Shown here piece by piece: positions 16,256 through 23,865 of a stretch of DNA of 39,301 bases. Positions within the stretch are counted from its first letter, which is position 1; the number at the start of each line of letters is the position of its first letter. Both the position numbers and the translations under genes were made by a program. The DNA is from Bacteroidales bacterium M2. Lineage in GTDB: Bacteria > Bacteroidota > Bacteroidia > Bacteroidales > Muribaculaceae. Below the pieces are notes generated by a model, which had not been told where the DNA came from, did no database searches, and worked only from the letters and a program-made list of their open reading frames with translations. Location: the NCBI GenBank assembly GCA_001689415.1, contig LUJM01000041.1:1-39301 (forward strand), read 5' to 3'.

Positions 16256-16756
16256 ATGATAGAAACCCCACGACTCATACTGCGCGAATGGCTCGAAAGC
16301 GATGCCGACGACTTATATAAATATGCGAGCGACCCCGATGTCGGTACACCGGCGGGCTGGCCACCACACACTTCCGTAGAAATGAGTCTGTTTGTAATCC
16401 GCGAAGTTTTCTCTGCACCCAACACCTTCGCCGTAGTTTTGAAAGAAACCAACGAAGTAATCGGATGCTGTGGTATTGTGCCCGAAGAAGCAAGGCCTAC
16501 CGACTTCATCGGCAAATACGAGCCGGAAATTGGCTACTGGTTAGGCAAACCTTTCTGGGGAAGGGGCATCATGCCCGAGGCTGTACAAGCCCTTTGCGAT
16601 TATGCCCAAAAACACTTGGGAGTCAAAAGACTGTGGATAGCATTCAACGACGATAATCATAAATCAATGCGCGTGGCCGAGAAGTGTGGTTTCGTATACC
16701 GGCGCACTCTCGACTGCGAATCTCATCGGGAATTATACTATGCAAAAGATTGCTGA
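16256..16756 (+). CDS. GNAT N-acetyltransferase, RimJ/RimL-like
   Basis: The 166-residue protein is a single GNAT domain of the RimJ/RimL type. It opens with ETPRLILREWLESDADDLYK, and has an acetyl-CoA loop region YWLGKPFWGRGIMPEAVQAL near residues 97-116. A later NHKSMRVAEKCGFVYRR segment (about 139-155) is typical of these enzymes. The substrate is unknown; relatives acetylate protein N-termini, antibiotics or small amines. It starts 89 bases after the AlaX gene and overlaps the next GNAT gene by 17 bases. Confidence 0.88.
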   Translation: MIETPRLILREWLESDADDLYKYASDPDVGTPAGWPPHTSVEMSLFVIREVFSAPNTFAVVLKETNEVIGCCGIVPEEARPTDFIGKYEPEIGYWLGKPFWGRGIMPEAVQALCDYAQKHLGVKRLWIAFNDDNHKSMRVAEKCGFVYRRTLDCESHRELYYAKDC

Positions 16757-17210
16757 TTTGCTCGATTTTGGCATCGTCGAAACCGACAAGCAATTCCTCT
16801 TGCCTCTACTGCTGATTGGCGACGAATCCGAGTCCATGATCGCACGATACCTCGACCGTGGCAGTTTATATGCCGCCAATATCGGTTCTGAACATGTAGC
16901 TGTATGCCTCACAACCGACGAAGGAGATAATGTAGTCGAGGTCAAAAACCTGGCCGTACTTCCGCAATATCAACGCAAAGGAATCGGCAGAGCGATGCTC
17001 GAATATATCGAGCACTTGAATTCCGGTAAAACTATCATTTTAGGCACTGGCGAAACACCGTCAACACTATCATTTTATCAAGCCTGCGGTTACACATACT
17101 CGCACCGTATACCAAACTTTTTTACCGCCAACTACGACCACCCGATTATCGAAGACGGCATAATGCTCAAAGACATGGTATATCTGTGCAAAAAAATTGG
17201 CAAGGACTGA
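16740..17210 (+). CDS. GNAT family N-acetyltransferase
   Basis: I start this gene at the ATG at 16740, giving 156 residues; a frame extension to 16686 lies wholly inside the previous gene and opens with GTG. The GNAT core is clear: VEVKNLAVLPQYQRKGIGRA (about residues 63-82) contains the Q/RxxGxG/A acetyl-CoA loop, and TPSTLSFYQACGYTYSHRIP follows. The substrate is unknown. The two GNAT proteins belong to different subtypes, so this is not a recent duplication. The 17-base overlap implies coupled translation. The last codons form one arm of a terminator for the convergent fructan operon. Confidence 0.87.
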   Translation: MQKIADLLDFGIVETDKQFLLPLLLIGDESESMIARYLDRGSLYAANIGSEHVAVCLTTDEGDNVVEVKNLAVLPQYQRKGIGRAMLEYIEHLNSGKTIILGTGETPSTLSFYQACGYTYSHRIPNFFTANYDHPIIEDGIMLKDMVYLCKKIGKD

Positions 17211-17235
17211 GGTCGTGGCGACTGTCCTTGCCAAT
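17196..17235 (-). terminator. Intrinsic terminator of the fructan susC operon, inside the GNAT 3' end
   Basis: ATTGGCAAGGAC (17196-17207) and GTCCTTGCCAAT (17224-17235) form a perfect 12-bp stem with a 16-base loop. On the minus strand the stem is followed by a run of T, a classic intrinsic terminator for the operon ending at 17256. The GNAT stop codon lies in the loop, so the coding end doubles as a terminator arm. Confidence 0.85.
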
Positions 17236-17255
17236 ATCTTATCTATAGACTATTA

Positions 17256-18758
17256 TTATCTTGTCTTCAAATACTCAAGCGAGTTCTTAGCCAGAGTCAA
17301 CACATTGTCCTGATTGGGATTGTTTGACGGATGAGCGCTTACATCAGGTGTGCCGTCGGCATTCTTCATTGAGAACTCGCAACCGCCGTTACCGATGCAG
17401 AGTATAGTACCCTTAAAGTCGGTATTGCCTTGCTGAGCTTCCCACACATTGAGCTGCGATACCCAGTCGATTTGAGAGTCCCATGTACCCAAGGGGTAGA
17501 TACCGTACTCGTTGGTCAGAACATTGTAGCATTCTTCGTCCTGTGGATCAAGACCTGTAAGAGCCGTGGGGATTCCAAAGAAGAGGCAGTTGTGATCTTC
17601 GGTCCAACCGGCACCCTTAAATGCGATAAGTTTGCATCTGTCGTTAGCTGTTACTGTGAGACCGCGATAAATGGGGTGGCTTGAATGATCCTTGGTAAAT
17701 TTTCCTGCCGGATTGAGCGACACAGCCATGCTCCAAACGTCTCCATTAAAACCACCGGCACCTGTTCCGATAGTATGGTCGTTGTTTTTGAGCATATCCA
17801 TATCGAGTCGGCCTAATGCTCCAACATATACTGTGGCATGACTCCAAAGGAGCAGCGAACCACCCTCGGCATACCATTTTTTGATATGCGGTGTAGCACT
17901 CTCTACTACGGCCGGCATAGTGAATACAACATCTTCCGACACATTTTCGAGGTCGCGCATCCAGAACAGAACCCTGTATGCAGCCAAGTCGGCATCCGAG
18001 GCAATATTAGCAAAGGGAACAAACTGTGCAGTCGGATATTCCTCGTGCAGCCAGAGCCATGCCGAGGCCTCGTCGTCATCACCATTGGCAATCAATTCTT
18101 CAGGTGTAGCGTATACGCTCAGGAAACCGATTGCGGTTTTACCTATTTTCAGAGTCGAGCTAACTGGCAGTGATTTTCCGTCCTGATTTACAGCAACGAG
18201 TGTTACGTTCCATTCCTCACCGTATACTACATTTTCGATAGTATATTCGGTGGTTGTCGCAGATAGGGTTTCTTCAATCTTACGGCTGCCGTTTGTTGCG
18301 ATGAACTCTACTTCGGTAGCACTCGAATTGGCCTCCCATGTCACAGCCACATCATAACCGCCGACTTTGTCGACCTGAGCCAAAGCCAACTTGCTCATTT
18401 TCGAAGCACCGGGGCGAAGATAGTGCTTCACAACACCGGTCGACATATTGGCACCGTCGGTCAATTTAAACACATATGTATAGTCGATGTTTGTGTCGAT
18501 ATTGCGGTGTGTAAAGCTGTTGCCCTCTACCGTCTCGGCCATTGACAAAGTATTTCCAAGGTAAACACTCACGAGCATTTTCAGGTCGGAAGCACCGGTC
18601 CATGTCCACACATAATCGTCGCCGTCGAGGCTGCCGTTGATTGATGATGCCTCCAAGGGGGCAATCACAGGTGCTGCGATATCATAGCTCTTGTCCTGGC
18701 ACGATACCATGCCTAAAGCAACCGCGATAAGTAATACTAATTGATATATTGTTTTCAT
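17256..18758 (-). CDS. Surface fructan-binding lipoprotein with DUF4960 domain (BT1761-like)
   Basis: The 500-residue lipoprotein has the signal MKTIYQLVLLIAVALGMVSC (Cys20). Two fibronectin/Ig-like segments (about residues 30-115 and 120-205) precede a DUF4960 domain (about 212-500) marked by WLHEEYPTAQFVPFANI, KKWYAEGGSLLLWSHATVY and ILCIGNGGCEFSM. In B. thetaiotaomicron the protein at this place in the levan locus, BT1761, carries DUF4960 and binds levan on the cell surface. The gene is last in a susC-susD-binder operon (15 bp after susD). Binding to levan rather than inulin is inferred from the family. Confidence 0.85.
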   Translation of the reverse strand: MKTIYQLVLLIAVALGMVSCQDKSYDIAAPVIAPLEASSINGSLDGDDYVWTWTGASDLKMLVSVYLGNTLSMAETVEGNSFTHRNIDTNIDYTYVFKLTDGANMSTGVVKHYLRPGASKMSKLALAQVDKVGGYDVAVTWEANSSATEVEFIATNGSRKIEETLSATTTEYTIENVVYGEEWNVTLVAVNQDGKSLPVSSTLKIGKTAIGFLSVYATPEELIANGDDDEASAWLWLHEEYPTAQFVPFANIASDADLAAYRVLFWMRDLENVSEDVVFTMPAVVESATPHIKKWYAEGGSLLLWSHATVYVGALGRLDMDMLKNNDHTIGTGAGGFNGDVWSMAVSLNPAGKFTKDHSSHPIYRGLTVTANDRCKLIAFKGAGWTEDHNCLFFGIPTALTGLDPQDEECYNVLTNEYGIYPLGTWDSQIDWVSQLNVWEAQQGNTDFKGTILCIGNGGCEFSMKNADGTPDVSAHPSNNPNQDNVLTLAKNSLEYLKTR

Positions 18759-18773
18759 CGTAGATTCTCTTGA

Positions 18774-20510
18774 TTAGTTATAGCCTTTGTTCTGAACATA
18801 CAGGCCGGGCACATAGTACATCTGATTGTAAGGAATCGGATAGAATTCGTTTTTACCGGCTGTGTAATGGGCGTCTTTGTAGTATTGACCGTAGCGCACG
18901 CCTTCGTAGCTTGCATTCTGTTCTTTCTCGAAATATGCATTGAGCACCTCGGATGCGATACCCCAGCGACGCAAGTCGAAATAACGGCTGCTTTCCATAG
19001 CCACTTCGAGGCGGCGCTCCCAACGCAGGCATTGGCGAGCCTTTGCCTTATCTGTAAAATAAGATGCGGGGTACTGTGCTATTTCACAGAAGTCTTTCGC
19101 ATAGGCTATGTGCTTGTCGACAGAGTTGGCGGCACGCTGGCGGATATCATTGATAATGGTCCTTGCTTCTTCGAGGCGGCCAAGTTCTATCAGCGCTTCG
19201 GCACGCATAAGCATCACATCGGTAAAGCGGAATACATAGTCGTTCATGTCTAATGCCTGCCATGAGCCGTCGAAGGTCTCACCGGCGCTTCTCTGAGGCA
19301 CATCTTTGAGCGAGGTATAATAGCCGTATGTGTTCGGTGTACGTGAATTATCTGTTGTCATCATATACTTATCCTCGTATTTGTATGGGAAGGTAGGCAT
19401 GCCTACAGTGTGGAATAAGCGCGGATCCCATTTCTGTGCCGACGGTTTGTCGCTCAGGGGATATTCGTCGGTATCGGCATAGGTATCGAACATAGGCAGG
19501 CCGTTTTCGGTCTTGAAGGCGTTTACAAGGTTCTGCGACGGTTTGTGGAAGTCCCAGCCGCACGACCACATGCCCCAGCAACCATTGAGTGTATTCGACC
19601 AGTTGGCACGGCCATAGCGTGTATTGTCTTCGCGGTAGTTGGATGTCTGCACTGCAAACACCGATTCTTTGCTGTTTTTATATTCGGGCAGGAAGATATC
19701 GCCGAAGTCCTCGAGGTAGCCGTACTGCGAATTCTTTACGACCTCGGTATACTCTACCACCTTCTTCATATACTCTTCGTTGATAAAGTCTACACCGTCG
19801 CTGGCTTCGTAGCCGTCGCCCCATGCCAGTGTGAGATAGCACTTTGCAAGGTATGCTGCTGCGGCAATCTTGTTTGCACGTCCACCGCCGTCGCTCACTT
19901 CTGCCGGAAGCGCTTCATAGGCAAGCTCGAATTCTTTGATTACTTTACCAAAAAGCTCCTCATATGTATACTCGTCATTTCGGGTCTGCTCCTGAAGGTT
20001 GTTTTCGAATACATGCTCATCGATCCAAGGCACTTGGCGGAACATTGTTACGAGTTTGAAGTAGCTGTGACCGCGCAGGAAATGAACTTCGCCAAGTCTC
20101 TGAGCTGCGGTTTCAGCACCGAGTTTTTCCACACCATAGGAATTGAGCGATACCAGGGCGCGGTTGCATCGCGATATGTTGCAATAAAGTCGGTACCAGA
20201 GTTCGTCGAGTTCGCCGGGTGTAGATGTCAGGGTAGACCATATTTCCATAGGGTGATAGCCGGTATCTGTAGTGCCGCCACCGCCTTTGAGACAGTCGTC
20301 GGATGCAAGGTCTCCGTAGGGCCACAGGTTGAAGGGATAGCTAAACCAGCAGTCGCCAAGTGATGCATAAGCCGCTGTTACCATTTTCTCGGGCTGCGAA
20401 TAGGCGAGCTCGCCGTCTACGACTCCCGTGGGGGGTACATCGATAAATCCGTCGCACGCATTCAGGGCAAGCGCGGCCAACGATATTAAGATATATTTTA
20501 TTGATTTCAT
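18774..20510 (-). CDS. SusD-like nutrient-binding outer-membrane lipoprotein (BT1762-like)
   Basis: The 578-residue protein has a lipoprotein signal (MKSIKYILISLAALALNAC, Cys19) and the RagB/SusD fold. The N-terminal DVPPTGVVDGELAYSQPEKM segment, the tetratricopeptide-like helices (RLGEVHFLRGHSYFKLVTMF near residue 140), and the C-terminal DVMLMRAEALIELGRLEEAR are all typical. It forms the lid of the SusC channel and helps bind oligosaccharides at the cell surface. It lies 20 bp after susC. The context, with DUF4960, GH32 and fructokinase genes, points to fructan. Confidence 0.93.
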   Translation of the reverse strand: MKSIKYILISLAALALNACDGFIDVPPTGVVDGELAYSQPEKMVTAAYASLGDCWFSYPFNLWPYGDLASDDCLKGGGGTTDTGYHPMEIWSTLTSTPGELDELWYRLYCNISRCNRALVSLNSYGVEKLGAETAAQRLGEVHFLRGHSYFKLVTMFRQVPWIDEHVFENNLQEQTRNDEYTYEELFGKVIKEFELAYEALPAEVSDGGGRANKIAAAAYLAKCYLTLAWGDGYEASDGVDFINEEYMKKVVEYTEVVKNSQYGYLEDFGDIFLPEYKNSKESVFAVQTSNYREDNTRYGRANWSNTLNGCWGMWSCGWDFHKPSQNLVNAFKTENGLPMFDTYADTDEYPLSDKPSAQKWDPRLFHTVGMPTFPYKYEDKYMMTTDNSRTPNTYGYYTSLKDVPQRSAGETFDGSWQALDMNDYVFRFTDVMLMRAEALIELGRLEEARTIINDIRQRAANSVDKHIAYAKDFCEIAQYPASYFTDKAKARQCLRWERRLEVAMESSRYFDLRRWGIASEVLNAYFEKEQNASYEGVRYGQYYKDAHYTAGKNEFYPIPYNQMYYVPGLYVQNKGYN

Positions 20511-20530
20511 GATTAAGCTGATTTAAGGTG

Positions 20531-23500
20531 TTAGAATTCAAGCTGTAGGCCGAACGACATTGATGTCGGGATAGGATAAGCCCAATTGGGATTCTCGGGG
20601 TCGGAGCAGGTGAGGCTGTTGCTCTTGATTGTAAGCAGGTTCTGTCCCGACAGGTATACTCGAGCCTTTGTCATTCTCAGCTTTGAAAGCAGTTTCGAAG
20701 GCAGTGAGTAACCCAACTGGAGTGTACGCAGCTTGGCATACGATCCGTTTTCTACGAAATACGATGATGTGCGCCCCTCATCGCCGGTGTTATTGGTTGT
20801 AAGCATCGGGATAGTAGAGTTGGTGTTTACACCGGGGAGCCACGCATCGAGAACGCGGACACCTTTATTGCTACCGGCATCGGTTACGCTCCAGAAGTCA
20901 TTTTGGAATTTCTGGTTATTGTATACATCCTGACCGATTACACCTTGCCAGAACATCTGAAGGTCGAAATTCTTATAGTTGAATTCGAGATTGAGACCGA
21001 ACGACAGGTCGGGAACCGGGTTGAAAATCCATGTCTGGTCATCGGGTGTTATCTTGCCGTCGCCATTAAGGTCGGCATACTTCATACCGCCTACTCGGGC
21101 ATTGTCCTGACCGTAGGCTAACACTTCTTCCTGAGACTGGAAAAGTCCGTCGAACACATAACCTACGATCGAGCCGTAAGGCTGGCGCGACTGTACGAGG
21201 TTTTCGGTCGTCGTATGGGCATACGAGCCGGTTGTCGTGCTGGGGAGGTATGTTACTCTGTTGCGGAAGAAATCGAGGTTGAGCGATGCCTTGTAGCCAA
21301 AACCACACTGTAGTTCATCGCGCCAACCTATCAGGAATTCCATACCCCAGTTGCGCAACGACGGTCCGTTGAGCCACGAGGCTCCGCCTTCACCCATCGA
21401 GCCGAGATAAGCCGGTGAGATAAGCATATCCTTCACATCCTTGATATAGGCATCAACGGTACCAAACAATCGGTTGTTGAGCACACTGTAGTCAATACCG
21501 GCATTATACTGTATTGTAGTTTCCCATTTCAGGTCGGGATTGGCGGTCTGGCTTGCAAGATAGCCCGAGGGGAAGATACCGCTCTGCTGCAGCAAGAGGT
21601 CATAGGCGGTAGATGTTACGCGGTCGTTGCCATAGTCGGCAATATAGAGCGCATAGCGGGCGGTATTCGATATGGCCTGGTTACCGGTCTTACCCCACGA
21701 GAGGCGGATTTTCAAGTCATTGAGCCACTTCTCTTTGATATTCTCAGATATGCGATAGCCCAATGTTGCGGCAGGGAATGTACCATAGCGGTTGTTGCTG
21801 CCGAATCGCGATGAACCGTCGTGACGGATTGTAAACGAGGCAAGCAGGAGGTCGCGCCAGTTGTAATCGACCTTGCCGAAGAACGATATCAGCGCATAAG
21901 CCGATTTGTTACCGGTTGCCCTCTCTACACCCGACGAGGCATCCGGGTACATATAGTCGGGAGTCTCGATATCATAGTCTTCGTTATGAGCGGAAAAATC
22001 GATACGGCTTTGGCGGAACATTTCCATACCGGCAAGCACGGTAAAGGCATGGTCTTTGTTGAGCGTAAAATTATAGTTGGCTGTGTTTGTCCATGTCCAT
22101 TTGGCATCATTGGCCTGCGACAATGTGGTCGAGTTGGTATCGTTGTTCACGATATCGCTGTGGAACGTGTAGTTATATGAGTGGATGAATGCGGCATCGT
22201 AATCGAGACCGAAATTCGACCTCAGTACAAGACCCTTGACAGGTTTGATGTCGATATATGCGTTACCGAAAAGTCGCCATACATTCAATGCGTTATCCTT
22301 ATTGAACGCCAGTTCGCGCAAGGGGTTCTGGCGGTCTGCCATACTGCCCACAGGGCCGGCATATGTCACACCGTCGGTCTCGAATACAGGAATAGTAGAA
22401 GGCATTTTGAGAGCATTCTCCATTGGCTGGCAGTCTACCTGCTTGGTATAAGTAAGTGTGAAGTTTTCTCCTACCGATACCACCGGCGAGATATTATACG
22501 ACGAGTTCATTCGCGCTGCTATATTCTCGAAATTTGTATATTTGAGGATACCTTCGTTTTTACGATAACCGAGCGAGAAGAACGCCGTTCCTTTTTCAGA
22601 AGCAGTCGATACGGCTGCATCATAATTCTGAGAGAAACCTGTGCGCGATATTTCTTTGAGCCAGTCGGTATCCGACATCATCATCGTACGCTTGTTGTTG
22701 ATGAAACCGTCGTACTGGCCGTTGACTGTATAGTTCACATATTTCGAATTCGCAATATCATAAACCGATATAGGATAACCGCTTGTAGCATTCAGGTTAA
22801 GACCGTAGCCCGAAGCATAAGCAACAGGGTCGATACCGTCGTTGAGCGCCGCCTGGGCCATTGCCGTGGCATACCCCGGGGTGTCGAGCAACTTCATTGT
22901 TGCCTGCGACGAATAGAACTGCGCTGTAAGGTTGGCCGAAAAGCTCACATTAACCTTTTTATCCTGGCGCTCTTTACCCTTTTTTGTTGTTATGATTATC
23001 ACACCGTTGGCTGCTCGCGAACCATATATCGAGGCCGAGGCTGCATCCTTGAGAACCTGCATGCTCTCGATGTCGTTCATATTCAACGAGTTCAAGGTTG
23101 CAGTCGTAGGCACGCCGTCGATTACAAACAAGGGGTCCTGCGATGCGTTAAATGATCCGATACCACGGATACGCACTGCGCCGGTACCGCTCGGCGAACC
23201 GTTGGCAGTAATGGTCATGCCCGGCACCTTGCCTTGAAGTGCCCTCATGGGGTCGGTGTCAGATGATGTTTCAAGTGATTTGGTTGATACTACAGATACT
23301 GCGCCGGTAAGGTCGGCCTTGCGCACGGTCTGATAACCTACCACTACGACCTCGTCGAGCAACTCGCTGTTTTCTGCAAGTCGGATAGTCATATTGTCCT
23401 GAGCTTTGACTGTTGTAGTGATAAAACCAACATACGATACTGTCAGTTCCGCCCCTTCGGGCACCACGATTTGGAAGTTACCGTCAATATCAGTTGCAGC

Positions 23501-23653
23501 ACCGGCTTTGGTGGCCTCGCATACTACCGATGCGCCTATCAGCGGTTCGTCGTCGGTATTGGAAAGCACCGTTCCTCGCACACTGATGTTCTGTGCTTGT
23601 GCGATTACAGCTATCATCAACAGCATTATCGCACCGAGAATTGTTCTTTTCAT
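20531..23653 (-). CDS. SusC-like TonB-dependent outer-membrane transporter (BT1763-like)
   Basis: The 1,040-residue protein has a signal peptide (about residues 1-20, ending QAQN), a carboxypeptidase-regulatory-like domain (about 23-100), then the SusC-type start LDEVVVVGYQTVRKADLTGA and a plug domain with RIRGIGSFNASQDPLFVIDG. A 22-strand barrel fills the rest, ending with aromatic SFGLQLEF. With SusD it imports oligosaccharides across the outer membrane using TonB energy. It heads the operon susC-susD-DUF4960. A promoter box lies at 23685-23692 and a conserved operator-like element at 23740-23785. Confidence 0.95.
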   Translation of the reverse strand: MKRTILGAIMLLMIAVIAQAQNISVRGTVLSNTDDEPLIGASVVCEATKAGAATDIDGNFQIVVPEGAELTVSYVGFITTTVKAQDNMTIRLAENSELLDEVVVVGYQTVRKADLTGAVSVVSTKSLETSSDTDPMRALQGKVPGMTITANGSPSGTGAVRIRGIGSFNASQDPLFVIDGVPTTATLNSLNMNDIESMQVLKDAASASIYGSRAANGVIIITTKKGKERQDKKVNVSFSANLTAQFYSSQATMKLLDTPGYATAMAQAALNDGIDPVAYASGYGLNLNATSGYPISVYDIANSKYVNYTVNGQYDGFINNKRTMMMSDTDWLKEISRTGFSQNYDAAVSTASEKGTAFFSLGYRKNEGILKYTNFENIAARMNSSYNISPVVSVGENFTLTYTKQVDCQPMENALKMPSTIPVFETDGVTYAGPVGSMADRQNPLRELAFNKDNALNVWRLFGNAYIDIKPVKGLVLRSNFGLDYDAAFIHSYNYTFHSDIVNNDTNSTTLSQANDAKWTWTNTANYNFTLNKDHAFTVLAGMEMFRQSRIDFSAHNEDYDIETPDYMYPDASSGVERATGNKSAYALISFFGKVDYNWRDLLLASFTIRHDGSSRFGSNNRYGTFPAATLGYRISENIKEKWLNDLKIRLSWGKTGNQAISNTARYALYIADYGNDRVTSTAYDLLLQQSGIFPSGYLASQTANPDLKWETTIQYNAGIDYSVLNNRLFGTVDAYIKDVKDMLISPAYLGSMGEGGASWLNGPSLRNWGMEFLIGWRDELQCGFGYKASLNLDFFRNRVTYLPSTTTGSYAHTTTENLVQSRQPYGSIVGYVFDGLFQSQEEVLAYGQDNARVGGMKYADLNGDGKITPDDQTWIFNPVPDLSFGLNLEFNYKNFDLQMFWQGVIGQDVYNNQKFQNDFWSVTDAGSNKGVRVLDAWLPGVNTNSTIPMLTTNNTGDEGRTSSYFVENGSYAKLRTLQLGYSLPSKLLSKLRMTKARVYLSGQNLLTIKSNSLTCSDPENPNWAYPIPTSMSFGLQLEF

Positions 23654-23684
23654 GTTATTTTTCTTTATAAGGTTTTTTCTGCTG

Positions 23685-23692
23685 CAAATTTA
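23685..23692 (-). promoter_or_regulatory. -7 box of the susC operon promoter
   Basis: On the minus strand this reads TAAATTTG, matching TAnnTTTG, 31 bases before the susC start codon. Confidence 0.55.
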
Positions 23693-23739
23693 GTCTTATC
23701 AACACTTTACGCGATATAACTGATGTTGTATCATATATT

Positions 23740-23785
23740 AAAATTTCGACAATGCACGATTTTTTATCGTCTTTGCAACATTTTT
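23740..23785. promoter_or_regulatory. Conserved fructan operator element ahead of susC
   Basis: TGCA at 23753-23756 and at 23774-23777 lie 21 bp apart. Each is followed by two variable bases, one A or T, and a run of T (TGCACGATTTTTT, TGCAACATTTTTT). The flank AAAATTTCGACA before the first site matches AAAATTTTGACACA before the GH32 copy at 26695. Spacing and sequence suit a dimeric AraC-type output domain such as the fructan HTCS. Confidence 0.6.
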
Positions 23786-23805
23786 TGCAGCAGAACATAT
23801 AAATC

Positions 23806-23845
23806 AAGACGCACCACCTGTGGCTTGGCCGAGATGATGCGTCTT
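23806..23845 (-). terminator. Terminator of the fructan HTCS gene
   Basis: AAGACGCACCACCT (23806-23819) and AGATGATGCGTCTT (23832-23845) pair over 14 positions, allowing G-U pairs in the minus-strand RNA, with a 12-base loop. It lies 21 bases past the HTCS stop codon and is followed on the minus strand by GATTTATAT. Confidence 0.8.
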
Positions 23846-23865
23846 AATTTGTCAAGATTCTATAA

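Noticed and set aside
16256..17210. The two adjacent GNAT genes as a recent tandem duplication
   Set aside because: Their sequences differ throughout and match different GNAT subtypes.
19545..23155. Long plus-strand open frames opposite susD (about 270 codons) and susC (about 320 codons)
   Set aside because: They lie wholly antisense to well-recognised genes, have no signal peptide or family resemblance, and are rich in Cys, His and Arg as expected from reverse translation of the real frames.
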